57,789 bases of DNA from an uncultured Porphyromonadaceae bacterium (lineage in GTDB: Bacteria > Bacteroidota > Bacteroidia > Bacteroidales > Muribaculaceae), in NCBI GenBank assembly GCA_947176605.1, contig CAMWRH010000012.1, positions 1-57,789 on the forward strand, read 5' to 3'. How positions within the stretch are numbered: the stretch's first letter is position 1; each line of letters begins with the position of its first letter. The notes under the pieces are model-generated. The model was not told where the DNA came from and did no database searches. It was given only the letters and a program-made list of their open reading frames with translations. This document shows positions 15,762 to 27,785 of the stretch, in pieces. Made by a program: the position numbers and the translations under genes.

Positions 15762-18062
15762 ATGATGAAACGATTTCTACTTCTTCTTGCCATTCTGGCC
15801 GGGGTACAGTCGCTCCCGGCGCGCACCATCGGAGGCCGCGTAGTGGCCGAGGCCGACACCGTCCCCGTCGACGGCGCGCAATGCACCCTTACAGCCGGCG
15901 ACCGGCAGCTCGCCGCCATGGAATCAGTGTCCGGCGGACAGTTCCGCCTATCCACCCCCGAAAGCGGCAGCATGGTGCTCACGGTGATAAAAGACGGTTT
16001 CGACCCCACCGACATAATCATCGACTCCGCCCAGGAGACGATTGACCTCGGCATCGTGTGGCTCACCTCCGGCACCACACTCCTCGACGAAGTCACCGTC
16101 GAAGGAAGCATGGAATTCGATGCCAAAGGGCGCACCATCATATTCCCCGGCAGCGCCGACGTAAAGGCATCGGAATCCACACTGAGCCTGTTCCAGAAAC
16201 TCCCTCTCGCCGGACTCTCGGCCGACCCCATCAACCGCAGCATCAGCGTGATGGGATCCTCACCCGTAGTGATAATCAACGGCGTCCCCTCCACCCTCAA
16301 CGAACTACTGCTCCTCCAGCCCAAAAACATCGAAAAGATAGAATACTCCATCATACCCCCCGCCCGCTACGCCGCAAAAGGGCAGACCGGCTACATCAGC
16401 GTCACCCTCAAAAAGCGCGACGACGGCGGCCAGGTGGCCGTATGGGGGCGCACGGCCTTCACCACCACCTTCGTCGACGGCAGTATAGACGCCTCCTACC
16501 ACCAGGGTCCATCCAAATTCCAGATAAGCGCCACCACATCATGGCGCAACTACCAGGATGTGCTCGACCATGCCGAAGAATCCTACATCGGCACCGACGG
16601 CTACCGCCTCGACCTCAATACGCAGTCGCGTTCACCTTTCAACTACTTCAACCTCCCCGTAGCGCTTAAATACACCTACGCCCCGAAGCCCACGACCGTA
16701 TTCTCGGCCGCCTTCAACTTCAACCACTACTCCGACCACCGCCGCTCATACGGCCACACCGACGACTTCCTCGACGACGACTACGACTTCAACAACGAAA
16801 ACCGCTCCAAAGACCTCGGCAACTCACTCGACCTCTACTACCGGCAGGACTTCAACTCCCGGCACACCCTCGAGGCCGAAATGGTGGGCACACTGAGCAA
16901 CAACCGATACGACCGCACCAACACCTACGACTACCTCTCCGGCCGCACCGAAGACTTCACCACCGACATACACAGCGACCGCCGCTCCCTGATCACCGAT
17001 GTGAGCTACACCTACAACGTCTCGCAACAGTCAGAACTCGCCGCCGGACTCACCAACACCCTCTCCCACAGCAGCAACCGCTACATGCTCACCGACTACA
17101 ATCCGACACTGACCGAGAACAACAACAACCTCTACGTGCAGTACTCCCGGATGTTCAGCCGCCTCTACGTCGGACTGCGCACCGGAGCGCAGTTCAACTG
17201 GCTGCGCAACGACGACGCCCGCCGCCACTACATACGCAACCTCTCCTCCCTCCAGCTCCAATGGACACCGGCCCGGACCTTCACCCTCTCGGCCTCGGCC
17301 AACTACAGTTCAGGCATCCCCGGCCTCTCCGCCATCACCGACTACGAGCAGCAGATCACCCCCTACCTCATATCCAACGGCAACCCCGATCTCAAGACCT
17401 CACACAACGTCTACGCCGCCCTGCAGCCCGCCGTGCGCTACCGCAAGCTCACCGTCAGCGGCCTCGTCAGCTTCAGCAAAGTCATCAACGGCGTATTCAG
17501 CGACGTCAGCTACCTGGGCGACGGAATGTTTCTCTCCCGCTCCGTCAACTCCAAAAAGAACGACACCTGGCGCGGCCGCCTGCAGGTGCAGATGAGCGAC
17601 CTGGCCGGATTCGGCTTCAACGCCACGGTGCAGTACTCCCATTACGCCACCGCCGTAGAGACATGGGACATGAGCCTCGCCTCCTGGAGCGCGCTGCTCA
17701 ACCTATGGTACAACTACCGCAACTTCACCTTCTCCTACTACCACAAATTCCCCGGCAAATACCTCTACGCCCAGACCGTAGGGCGCGACGAGAACGGCAA
17801 TGCCCTTCAGGTAAGCTACCGCCCCGACCGGCACTGGACATTCTCACTGTCGTGGATGTACATGTTTGACGGCCACGGCACCAAATACCCCTCATGGACA
17901 TACTCCTCCGTCAACCCCTCCTGGCGCGACCGCAACATCCGCGAGAACGCCAACATGGTGTGCCTCAGCATCAACTACACAGCCGACTTCGGCACAATCT
18001 TCCGCACCGCCCGCCGCACCCTCAACAACTCCGACAGTGGCTCCGCCATACTCAAGCTCTGA
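15762..18062 (+). CDS. Outer-membrane beta-barrel protein with carboxypeptidase-like N-terminal domain
   Basis: A 766-residue protein with a signal peptide (MMKRFLLLLAILAGVQSLPA) and a CarboxypepD_reg-like domain (IGGRVVAEADTVPVDGAQCT, about residues 23-110). A plug-like region follows (DADP-type text SVMGSSPVVIINGVPS, PKNIEKIEYSIIPPARY). A long C-terminal barrel of alternating aromatic strands runs to the end. It resembles the TonB-dependent receptor-like OMP_b-brl_3 group rather than SusC, and no SusD partner is adjacent. Its substrate is unknown. The ATG at 15765 is an alternative start. Confidence 0.8.
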   Translation: MMKRFLLLLAILAGVQSLPARTIGGRVVAEADTVPVDGAQCTLTAGDRQLAAMESVSGGQFRLSTPESGSMVLTVIKDGFDPTDIIIDSAQETIDLGIVWLTSGTTLLDEVTVEGSMEFDAKGRTIIFPGSADVKASESTLSLFQKLPLAGLSADPINRSISVMGSSPVVIINGVPSTLNELLLLQPKNIEKIEYSIIPPARYAAKGQTGYISVTLKKRDDGGQVAVWGRTAFTTTFVDGSIDASYHQGPSKFQISATTSWRNYQDVLDHAEESYIGTDGYRLDLNTQSRSPFNYFNLPVALKYTYAPKPTTVFSAAFNFNHYSDHRRSYGHTDDFLDDDYDFNNENRSKDLGNSLDLYYRQDFNSRHTLEAEMVGTLSNNRYDRTNTYDYLSGRTEDFTTDIHSDRRSLITDVSYTYNVSQQSELAAGLTNTLSHSSNRYMLTDYNPTLTENNNNLYVQYSRMFSRLYVGLRTGAQFNWLRNDDARRHYIRNLSSLQLQWTPARTFTLSASANYSSGIPGLSAITDYEQQITPYLISNGNPDLKTSHNVYAALQPAVRYRKLTVSGLVSFSKVINGVFSDVSYLGDGMFLSRSVNSKKNDTWRGRLQVQMSDLAGFGFNATVQYSHYATAVETWDMSLASWSALLNLWYNYRNFTFSYYHKFPGKYLYAQTVGRDENGNALQVSYRPDRHWTFSLSWMYMFDGHGTKYPSWTYSSVNPSWRDRNIRENANMVCLSINYTADFGTIFRTARRTLNNSDSGSAILKL

Positions 18063-20209
<2,147 letters not shown>

Positions 20210-20290
20210 CATGGCGTCCGCGACCACGGCACCCCATTTCATAAGTAACTCAAACCGAAACAAATACCCCTTATCAGGACTCCAGACCTA

Positions 20291-22393
20291 ATGGACAAGA
20301 ACACCATCTACGGCCTCATACTGATGGCCCTGATTTTCCTCGGGTTCATGTGGCTCAGCCCCAAGCCGGAGCAGACCACCGACACCTCCGGACCCGAAAC
20401 CGAGCAGACCGCCGACGCAGCCGCCTCAACGCGCCCCGACGCACTGAGCGCCAACGAACTCGAGTGGCTCCGCAACAACATCGCCGCCAACGGCGATGCC
20501 TCTGTAGCTGAAGACGGCAAACGCGTCTACACACACCGCGACGCCGCAATGGACCTCACCCTTGCCGGCGACAGCCTCTACGGCACAGTCAACGTCAACG
20601 GCCATGCCTACTCACTGGCCGACATCCTCGCCGCCGATGCCTCGATACCCGTGGCCGACCAGCGCAAGGCCATCGAGACAGTGCGCTCCACCTCCACATC
20701 GATGGGACGCTACGGCAAATTCTCACGCTTCCTCACCGGCAGCGACGCCTCGCTCACACTTGAGAACGACGTCATAGCCCTGCGCCTCGACAGCAAGTCG
20801 GGCTCAGTGACACGCGCCGAACTCAAGAAATACGACACCGAATACTCCGCCGACGAGAGCAAGAAGGTGAAAAACAAGGTAGTCATCTTCGACGGCCCCT
20901 CCAACAGCTTCAACTTTACCCTCCCCCTGGCACAGGCCGTAGAGACACGCGACCTCTACTTCCGCCCCGTGCAGGTCAACGACTCCACCGTGCGCATGCT
21001 CCTCGACATGGGGCAGGACGCATACTGGGGACTCGAGTACACACTCCCCCGAGGAGAGAGCTATCTGCTCGGCGTAAAGGTAGTGCAGCGCAACATGGAC
21101 CGCATCGTAGAGACCAACAACCGCATACTCGGATTCGACTGGCAGCAGCAGATCAAGCGCCAGGAGAAAGGACGCATGTTTGAAGAGCGCAACTCCGGCA
21201 TCTACTACAAATTCGCCGGAGGCTCCGTAGAGACCCTCTCCGAGAGCAAGAACGACTCCGAAGAGCGCCAGGCCAAAGTGAAATGGATCGGATTCAAGAA
21301 CCAGTTCTTCTCATCCGTCATGATAGCCGACCGCAACTTCAACAGCGTCGACTTCGACTCACGCATAATCAAAAATTCCGACTATCTCAAAGACGTAAGC
21401 GCCCGCGCCACCGTCAACGACTACAGCTGGACTGCCGAAAACCCCGCCTCATTCGAGCTCTACATCGGCCCCAACCTCTATCCGCTGCTGCGCCATCTTG
21501 ACAAGACCGTGCAGCCCGACGACAAGCTCAGCCTCACCCGCCTCGTGCCTCTGGGCTGGACCCTCTTCCGCTGGATCAACACATGGGTGGTGATACCCGT
21601 ATTCACCTTCCTCGGCAAATACATCTCCAACTACGGCATAATCATCCTGCTGCTCACCATCTTCATCAAGATAGTGCTCTTCCCGCTTACCTACAAGAGC
21701 CTCGTCAGCAGCGCCAAGATGCGTATCCTCGCCCCCGAGATACAGAAGATCAACGAGAAATATCCCGGCACCCAGAATGCCATGACCCGCCAGCAGAAGA
21801 CCATGGCCCTCTACAGCAAGGCCGGCGCCAACCCGATGTCGGGGTGTGTGCCGATGCTGCTCCAGATGCCGATACTCTTCGCGATGTTCAGCTTCTTCCC
21901 CTCGGCCATCGAGCTGCGCGGACAGAGCTTCCTCTGGGCCCACGACCTCTCGGCTCCCGACGCCATCATCTCATGGAGCGGCAACATACCTCTGGTGACA
22001 CAATACTTCGGCAACCACATATCACTCTTCTGCCTGCTGATGACAGTCACCAACATCATCTACACCCACCTCACCATGCAGAACCAGGCCAACTCCGGTA
22101 TGCCCGGCATGAAGTGGATGATGTACCTGATGCCGGTATTCTTCCTCGTATTCTTCAACAACTATGCCGCCGGCCTGAGCTACTACTACTTCCTTTCGCT
22201 GCTCATCACCATAGTGCAGACCTACCTCTTCCGTCACTTCATCACCGAAGAGAGCGTGCGCAAGACGATGGCCAAGAATGCAGCCAAGCCGAAGAAGAAA
22301 AGCGGCTTCATGGCCCGTCTCGAAGAGATGCAGCGTCAGCAGCAGCAGATGCTCAGGGAGCAGGAAAAGCAGCGTGGCAAAGGTCGCCGCTGA
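20291..22393 (+). CDS. yidC: Membrane protein insertase YidC
   Basis: A 700-residue YidC of the long Gram-negative type. It has an N-terminal membrane anchor (residues about 6-23), a large periplasmic beta-supersandwich domain (to about 420) and the conserved C-terminal hydrophobic core with several membrane segments (NYGIIILLLTIFIKIVLFPL, then GCVPMLLQMPILFAMFSFFP). A basic tail (KPKKKSGFMARLEEMQRQQQ) ends the protein. It inserts membrane proteins with or without Sec. The pyrG-yidC neighbourhood is a gene order I recall from other Bacteroidales. Confidence 0.96.
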   Translation: MDKNTIYGLILMALIFLGFMWLSPKPEQTTDTSGPETEQTADAAASTRPDALSANELEWLRNNIAANGDASVAEDGKRVYTHRDAAMDLTLAGDSLYGTVNVNGHAYSLADILAADASIPVADQRKAIETVRSTSTSMGRYGKFSRFLTGSDASLTLENDVIALRLDSKSGSVTRAELKKYDTEYSADESKKVKNKVVIFDGPSNSFNFTLPLAQAVETRDLYFRPVQVNDSTVRMLLDMGQDAYWGLEYTLPRGESYLLGVKVVQRNMDRIVETNNRILGFDWQQQIKRQEKGRMFEERNSGIYYKFAGGSVETLSESKNDSEERQAKVKWIGFKNQFFSSVMIADRNFNSVDFDSRIIKNSDYLKDVSARATVNDYSWTAENPASFELYIGPNLYPLLRHLDKTVQPDDKLSLTRLVPLGWTLFRWINTWVVIPVFTFLGKYISNYGIIILLLTIFIKIVLFPLTYKSLVSSAKMRILAPEIQKINEKYPGTQNAMTRQQKTMALYSKAGANPMSGCVPMLLQMPILFAMFSFFPSAIELRGQSFLWAHDLSAPDAIISWSGNIPLVTQYFGNHISLFCLLMTVTNIIYTHLTMQNQANSGMPGMKWMMYLMPVFFLVFFNNYAAGLSYYYFLSLLITIVQTYLFRHFITEESVRKTMAKNAAKPKKKSGFMARLEEMQRQQQQMLREQEKQRGKGRR

Positions 22394-22458
22394 TCAGCTC
22401 CGTCACCCCGCACAGGCACGCTCCGCAGAGCGCGTCAGGCAAAACGACCGAAACACAT

Positions 22459-23319
22459 ATGAGAGACCTCAGGACGATCCGCATATTCCTCTCCCTGCTG
22501 TTCATGGCAGCCGCCGTGGCAGCCCTCTTTGTGGGGAACGGCGTGAATCCTCTGGCCTCCGGGGCCGAAAAGGTGCAGATCATCCCATCGGCCCTGGCAA
22601 TGACTATGGGCGCCACAGGCTTCTGGCTTGTGGCGACCTTTATGTTCGGACGCATCTACTGCTCCACCGTGTGCCCCGTAGGGACGCTGCAGGACAGCGC
22701 CACATGGCTGCGCCGCCGCATATTGCGCCGTAGCGCCGCCACCCCCCCGGCTCCGGGGCGGAGCCGCCTCATCCGCCCCTTCCGCTACCGCCGCGAAGGG
22801 AAGCTCCGCTTCCCGGTGCTGCTCGCCTACGTCGTGTGCCTGCTGCTCGGCATGACCGGAGTGGCCGCCACCATAGAGCCATGGAACATGGTCCGTGCCG
22901 CCGCCAGGGCCACCAATCCCGAAGCCGCCTCCCCGGCATTGCTCTTCTCCGCTCATGTGGCGATAGGGGTGGCCTTCGCCGCCGCCGTGCTCCTCGCCGT
23001 ATGGCTCGCCGCCCTGTGGGGAGGGCGCCGCTTCTGCAGCGAAGTGTGCCCGATAGGCACAGTGCTCGGATGCGTGTCGCGTTTCTCGCTATATCACATA
23101 GAGATAGATCCCGAGCGATGCACCAACTGCATGCGCTGCGAAGAGGCATGCAAGACACAGAGTATCAAGGTGGCCGGCCGATACGTCGACAACGAGCGCT
23201 GCGTGCGCTGCTTCGACTGCCTCAAGGTATGCGCCGACGATGCCATCAACCTGCAGCGCACCCGCAACCGCCGCATCAACCCCCTGATGAAAAAGCGCCT
23301 CGACGGCACCGAACCGTGA
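22459..23319 (+). CDS. NapH/CcoG-like membrane polyferredoxin
   Basis: A 286-residue protein with four or so hydrophobic segments. Two cysteine motifs CSTVCPVGT and CSEVCPIGT each follow a transmembrane helix. Two classical [4Fe-4S] ferredoxin motifs are at the C-terminus (CTNCMRCEEACKTQ and CVRCFDCLKVCADDA). The architecture matches the NapH/RdxA/CcoG group of membrane-bound electron carriers. The partner is unknown; no nitrate reductase, cytochrome oxidase or Rnf genes are nearby. The ATG at 22459 is chosen because the open frame upstream lies wholly inside yidC. Confidence 0.8.
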   Translation: MRDLRTIRIFLSLLFMAAAVAALFVGNGVNPLASGAEKVQIIPSALAMTMGATGFWLVATFMFGRIYCSTVCPVGTLQDSATWLRRRILRRSAATPPAPGRSRLIRPFRYRREGKLRFPVLLAYVVCLLLGMTGVAATIEPWNMVRAAARATNPEAASPALLFSAHVAIGVAFAAAVLLAVWLAALWGGRRFCSEVCPIGTVLGCVSRFSLYHIEIDPERCTNCMRCEEACKTQSIKVAGRYVDNERCVRCFDCLKVCADDAINLQRTRNRRINPLMKKRLDGTEP

Positions 23320-23374
23320 CACCCCCGGCCTCCGGTAGGCCCCGCCATCATAAAGCAACCCAAACACCCCGGCA

Positions 23375-24169
23375 ATGAAACAATACCAAGACCTGCTTCG
23401 CCACATACTCCGCACCGGCCACCGCAAGGACGACCGCACCGGCACCGGCACCATATCCACATTCGGATATCAGATGCGGTTTGACCTCAGCGAAGGGTTC
23501 CCACTGCTCACCACGAAGAAACTCCATCTCAAAAGCATAATCCACGAACTGCTGTGGTTTCTGGCCGGCGACACCAACGTGCGTTACCTTCAGGACCACG
23601 GCGTGCGCATCTGGAACGAATGGGCCGGTCCCGACGGTGACCTCGGCCACATCTACGGTTACCAGTGGCGCTCATGGCCCGATTACGACGGCGGATTCAT
23701 CGACCAGATCAGCCAGGCCGTAGAGGCGATACGCCACAACCCCGACTCCCGCCGCATCATCGTAAGCGCCTGGAACGTAGCCGACCTCGACAGGATGAAC
23801 CTCCCGCCGTGCCACGCCATGTTTCAGTTCTACGTGGCCGACGGCCGCCTCTCCCTGCAGCTCTATCAGCGCAGCGCCGACAGCTTCCTCGGCGTCCCAT
23901 TCAACATCGCCTCCTACGCGCTGCTATGCATGATGATGGCCCAGGTATGCGGACTGCAGCCCGGCGAATTCATCCACACCTTCGGCGACGTGCACATCTA
24001 CCTCAACCACCTCGAGCAGGTCAACGAACTCCTTTCGCGCACCCCGCGCCAGCTCCCCCGGATGCGCCTCAACCCCGACGTAAATGATATCTTCAGTTTC
24101 CGTTACGAAGATTTCACCCTCGAAGGTTACGACCCCTATCCACCCATCAAAGCCCAGGTATCCGTATGA
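23375..24169 (+). CDS. thyA: Thymidylate synthase
   Basis: A 264-residue enzyme, the same length as E. coli ThyA, with the catalytic cysteine at position 146 in [10 protein letters not shown]. Arg-rich phosphate-binding segments ([20 protein letters not shown]) and the [17 protein letters not shown] motif are present. It makes dTMP from dUMP using methylenetetrahydrofolate, producing dihydrofolate. The stop codon overlaps the start of folA (ATGA), so production and recycling of dihydrofolate are translationally coupled. Confidence 0.97.
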   Translation: MKQYQDLLRHILRTGHRKDDRTGTGTISTFGYQMRFDLSEGFPLLTTKKLHLKSIIHELLWFLAGDTNVRYLQDHGVRIWNEWAGPDGDLGHIYGYQWRSWPDYDGGFIDQISQAVEAIRHNPDSRRIIVSAWNVADLDRMNLPPCHAMFQFYVADGRLSLQLYQRSADSFLGVPFNIASYALLCMMMAQVCGLQPGEFIHTFGDVHIYLNHLEQVNELLSRTPRQLPRMRLNPDVNDIFSFRYEDFTLEGYDPYPPIKAQVSV

Positions 24170-24693
24170 TTACACTAATAGCCGCCGTGGCAGCCGACGG
24201 AGGAATCGGATGCCGTGGCAATCTGCTCTGGCATATCCCGGCCGACCTGCGCCACTTCAAGACCCTCACCATGGGCGCACCCGTAGTGATGGGGCGCAAC
24301 ACATGGGAGTCGCTCCCGCGGCGCCCTCTCCCCGGGCGCCGCAACATCGTGGTAAGCCGCAACGCCGCCTACCGCCCCGACGGGGCCGACATCTTCACCT
24401 CGCTCGAAGCCGCCCTGCAGTCGGCCTCAGCCACCGCCGAAGCCGCCGGAAAGGATGTATTCATAATCGGTGGGGGAGCGCTATATGCCGATGCCATGCC
24501 GCTGGCCGATGTGCTCGAACTCACCCGCATCGATGCCGTGGCAGAGGAATGCGACACATGGTTTCCCCCTGTCGACCCCGCACAATGGCGGCTCGCCGAC
24601 AGCGAACCCCACGAAGACTCCGGACTCCGGTACTCATTCGACCGCCTTGAGCGGATACCTGCCGACAGCCACATCCCCGGCGAAGCGAAATGA
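24166..24693 (+). CDS. folA: Dihydrofolate reductase
   Basis: A 175-residue DHFR. The active-site acidic residue is Asp27 in [10 protein letters not shown], with the Met20-loop region [11 protein letters not shown] and the NADPH-binding [12 protein letters not shown] and [10 protein letters not shown]. It regenerates tetrahydrofolate after thymidylate synthesis. It overlaps thyA by four bases at its start and overlaps the glycosyltransferase gene by four bases at its end, so the three genes appear to form one translationally coupled operon. Confidence 0.96.
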   Translation: MITLIAAVAADGGIGCRGNLLWHIPADLRHFKTLTMGAPVVMGRNTWESLPRRPLPGRRNIVVSRNAAYRPDGADIFTSLEAALQSASATAEAAGKDVFIIGGGALYADAMPLADVLELTRIDAVAEECDTWFPPVDPAQWRLADSEPHEDSGLRYSFDRLERIPADSHIPGEAK

Positions 24694-25958
24694 AGATAAT
24701 AATCGTAAATAAATCAGATTCCACGGGGGGAGCCGCCGTAGTATCCTTCCGCCTTATGATGGCTTTGCGCTCCATAGGGGTGGATGCCCGGATGCTCGTG
24801 GCCGAAAAGCTCACCGACTCCCCATACGTAGAGCTTCTTGCCCCCGCATGGCGCCTTAAAGGGGCATTCCTTGCCGACAGGTTGCGGATAGCGCTGGCCA
24901 ACGGTTTCGACCGCTCCACACTCTTCCGCCTTGATGCCGCCGAAGCCGGAATCGACATTAGCCGTCATCCCCTCGTAAAGGATGCCGATGCAGTGCTGCT
25001 CAACTGGATCAACCAGGGAGTGCTCTCCCTGCGCGGCATACGCCGCCTTGCCGATTGGGGCGCAAAACTCATCTGGACCATGCACGACATGTGGAACCTC
25101 ACCGGACTCTGCCACCATGCCGGAGCATGCCGGGGCTACGTGCTGCCGCAGCATTGCGGCTCGTGTCCGCTGCTTGGCCGTCGCGGCTCGCCACGCGACC
25201 TCTCGCATGCCGTAAGCCTCCGCAAAGAGCGCCTCTACGCCGGCGTGCCGGGAGGGATACGGTTTGTGGCCGTCAGTTCGTGGCTCGCCGCCAAGGGAGC
25301 CGAATCCACCCTCCTTGCCGGGCAGGACGTAAGCGTGATCCCCAATCCCTTCCACCTCCCGGCCCGCCAAGAGATACACCGGGTAGAGGGTGCCCCCGGA
25401 GAGATACGTCTCATATTCGGAGCTGCCAGGCTTGACGACGAGGTAAAAGACTTCCCCACATTCATAGAGACACTGCGGGTGCTCAAAAAAGAATGGCCCG
25501 CTGCTGCGGAAGGTAAAGTAAAAGTGGTGCTCTATGGGGGCATACGCGATGCCTCACTGATTGACCGCATCCCCTTCCCGGTAGAATATGCCGGGATGCT
25601 CCGCAATCCGGCCGACATCGTATCGCTCTACTGCCGCAGCGACATAGTGGTATCCACATCCAGATTCGAGACCCTGCCCGGGACACTGGTCGAAGGACAG
25701 GCCTACGGGTGTCTGCCCGTCACATTCGGCAGCGGAGGTCAGCGCGATATCGTGACCGATGGAGAGACCGGACTGATAGTAGAGCGCACCGACGATGCCG
25801 CAGCCAATGCCCGGCGGATGGCAGGGGCCATCATGCGCGGAGCCGCCATGATTGCGGCCGATGCCGAAGGGTTGCGCCGCCGGATGTATGAATCCGTCAG
25901 CAGTCGGTTTGCAGCCGAATCGGTAGCCCGCGCCTACCTCCGCCTGATAGAAAGATAA
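24690..25958 (+). CDS. Glycosyltransferase, GT4-like
   Basis: A 422-residue GT-B type enzyme. The N-terminal domain starts IIIVNKSDSTGGAAVVSFRL with the glycine-rich acceptor-side loop. The C-terminal domain has LIFGAARLDDEVKDFPTFIE and the donor-binding region VVSTSRFETLPGTLVEGQAYGCLPV, including the E-x7-E pattern typical of GT4. Sugar donor and acceptor cannot be read. The start overlaps the folA stop by four bases (ATGA). That is an odd metabolic pairing and may simply reflect operon packing. Confidence 0.82.
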   Translation: MKIIIVNKSDSTGGAAVVSFRLMMALRSIGVDARMLVAEKLTDSPYVELLAPAWRLKGAFLADRLRIALANGFDRSTLFRLDAAEAGIDISRHPLVKDADAVLLNWINQGVLSLRGIRRLADWGAKLIWTMHDMWNLTGLCHHAGACRGYVLPQHCGSCPLLGRRGSPRDLSHAVSLRKERLYAGVPGGIRFVAVSSWLAAKGAESTLLAGQDVSVIPNPFHLPARQEIHRVEGAPGEIRLIFGAARLDDEVKDFPTFIETLRVLKKEWPAAAEGKVKVVLYGGIRDASLIDRIPFPVEYAGMLRNPADIVSLYCRSDIVVSTSRFETLPGTLVEGQAYGCLPVTFGSGGQRDIVTDGETGLIVERTDDAAANARRMAGAIMRGAAMIAADAEGLRRRMYESVSSRFAAESVARAYLRLIER

Positions 25959-26004
25959 AGCCAGATCAACCGAAGAATAGGGCAGAAGGCCACACTCTGC
26001 ATAA

Positions 26005-26157
26005 TACCGCTTCCAACAAAAATGTGAACTCAAGGGCGGCGTATTCGGTGCCGACGGCGTGGCTTGCCGGGGGCGTGACGGAGTGTATGACGGACTCTCG
26101 AAAGGAGTCTATCTGGTGCAGGTGGCCGAGAGCACGATGACCGTTATGGTGCGCTGA
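26005..26157 (+). pseudogene. Truncated C-terminal tail of a secreted protein gene
   Basis: The frame opens after a stop at 26002 without a start codon and runs 50 codons to TGA at 26155. It ends DGVYDGLSKGVYLVQVAEST followed by MTVMVR. That ending resembles C-terminal sorting-type tails of Bacteroidales secreted proteins (compare GLYIVNGMKYLVK at the end of the gene at 51626). The rest of the gene is missing. Its first part overlaps the dispersed repeat shared with 51200. Confidence 0.5.
26008..26043 (+). repeat. Dispersed repeat, copy 1
   Basis: CGCTTCCAACAAAAA followed by TGTGAACTCAAGGGCGGCGT is nearly the same as 51200-51237. They differ by a few substitutions and a two-base change in the A run. 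Both copies lie in gene-poor stretches. Confidence 0.6.
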
Positions 26158-26205
26158 AAAGTGCATCGGCGGTGGGCCGGTAAAGAGAAAACTGATAAAA
26201 AAAGC

Positions 26206-26247
26206 ATCCCCTTCTTCAATTCGCAAAAGCGGAGCGAAGAGGGGGAT
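26206..26247. terminator. Terminator-like hairpin
   Basis: ATCCCCTTCTTC (26206-26217) pairs with GAAGAGGGGGAT (26236-26247) over 12 base pairs with one G-T wobble. An A run (26197-26203) precedes it, which would be a T run on the minus strand. It lies just after the truncated gene tail. Confidence 0.45.
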
Positions 26248-26481
26248 TGGCATGTCGGCATCACAGGTAACGCGGGATTGGCGGTGACACTAAGACCTTC
26301 TAATAAATAAAAAAGTTTCCAAAAAGTAAGCCCCGTCAGCGATGGTTTAAGGAGGAATATAGATGATAATTCAAAAAAAAATACTACCTTTGCAGACGCT
26401 GACACGTAGGCTTCAGCCGCACGTGGTGGCCGAGCGCGCCATTATCTGCGGTCATGACAGCCGCAAGGCGCTACTAACTTT

Positions 26482-27612
26482 ATGGAACACTGGCTAATAA
26501 ATAATCTGCTGACATTTGGTCTGGCATTCGTGCTGACCGGTATGCTGATACCCCAGATTCTGGTAATCGCTTTCCGCAAACGGCTTTTCGACGGGCATGA
26601 TGCCCGTAAGGTCCACACCGGGGAGGTGCCGCGTCTGGGGGGAATCGCCTTTGTTCCGGCCATCATCTTCTCGGTGTTGGCCACAGTGGGGCTTGTGCTG
26701 ATAGTCAACAGCACCGAGATGCTCTCTGCACTCGAAACCACGCTCGTGCCCCTGCTCTTCCTGATATGCTCGCTGATGCTGCTCTTCCTTGTCGGCATAG
26801 CCGACGACCTTATCGGAGTGCGCTACGGAGCCAAATTCCTGTTTCAGATACTTGCCTCGGCCCTGCTCATAGGGTCGGGAGTATGGGTGTCGGATTTCTA
26901 CGGACTGTTCGGACTGGGCACACTCCCCATCTATGTGGGGTGGCCTGTGACGATAGTAGCGGTAGTGATGGTGGTCAACGCCATCAACCTCATAGACGGT
27001 ATCGACGGACTGGCAGCAGGGCTGTCGGCCCTGGCGCTGCTTTTCTACGGGATGGTGTTCTATCTTGGTGGCAAATACATATATTCGATGGTGGCATTTG
27101 GAGCGGTAGGCTCATTGCTGCCATTTATTTATTACAACGTATTCGGCAAAGCCGTGCGCCGCAAAAAGATATTCATGGGCGACACCGGCTCGCTCACCAT
27201 AGGTATGGTGCTCGTATTCCTGGCCGTCAACGTGACCGAATACCCCTTTGCCAAAGAGGAATTTACCGATGTCAACCCGATGATAGTGGCGATATCGCCG
27301 CTGCTTGTGCCGCTGTTTGATGTGGCACGCGTATTCTGCCGACGCCTTCGCTGCCACCGCAACCCCTTCATGCCCGACCGCAGCCACATCCACCACAAAC
27401 TGCTTGCCCTCGGCCTCTCGCCGGCGGCTGCGCTGACGGTGATACTCAGTTTCGCCATGCTGCTGCTTGCCATCAACCTTGCGCTCTCAATGATGGTGGA
27501 CATCAACCTGCTCGTGCTGCTTGATATCGTGATATGGATTGCGGTCAACATGATACTTACGCGCACCATACGCATCCGAGAGAAGCGGCTCGGATGCAGA
27601 CTGTATGAGTAG
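26482..27612 (+). CDS. WecA/TagO-like undecaprenyl-phosphate sugar-1-phosphate transferase
   Basis: A 376-residue multispanning membrane protein of the MraY/WecA family. It carries RKVHTGEVPRLGGIAF, DDLIGVRYGAKFLFQ, the substrate loop NAINLIDGIDGLAAG, the catalytic FMGDTGSL, and DRSHIHHKLL near the C-terminus, which is typical of WecA rather than MraY. It starts a polysaccharide by moving a sugar-1-phosphate, probably GlcNAc-1-P, onto undecaprenyl phosphate at the inner membrane. The three genes after it encode export and its phospho-control. Confidence 0.88.
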   Translation: MEHWLINNLLTFGLAFVLTGMLIPQILVIAFRKRLFDGHDARKVHTGEVPRLGGIAFVPAIIFSVLATVGLVLIVNSTEMLSALETTLVPLLFLICSLMLLFLVGIADDLIGVRYGAKFLFQILASALLIGSGVWVSDFYGLFGLGTLPIYVGWPVTIVAVVMVVNAINLIDGIDGLAAGLSALALLFYGMVFYLGGKYIYSMVAFGAVGSLLPFIYYNVFGKAVRRKKIFMGDTGSLTIGMVLVFLAVNVTEYPFAKEEFTDVNPMIVAISPLLVPLFDVARVFCRRLRCHRNPFMPDRSHIHHKLLALGLSPAAALTVILSFAMLLLAINLALSMMVDINLLVLLDIVIWIAVNMILTRTIRIREKRLGCRLYE

Positions 27613-27785
27613 CGATGCGCACCCCGATGCGGGGCGCAGGATAGAAAGGATGTCGAAAAGGTAATAAACGCCCGCTACGGACGTTAACACTAAAGATTAA
27701 CAACCGCACCCGCAGGTGCGTCAGGCCGGCCGCTCCGGCCCGACACTCCGCCTCACCGGGTCAAAACGCTGAATAAAACTGCATC

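Larger units (their letters stand above)
25959..26481. other. Intergenic region with gene remnants before the polysaccharide genes
   Basis: This 523-base stretch holds a truncated gene tail (26005-26157), a dispersed repeat copy (26008-26043), a terminator-like hairpin (26206-26247) and a -7-like box TACCTTTG at 26385-26392 ahead of the WecA-like gene. No intact gene was recognised. Confidence 0.6.
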
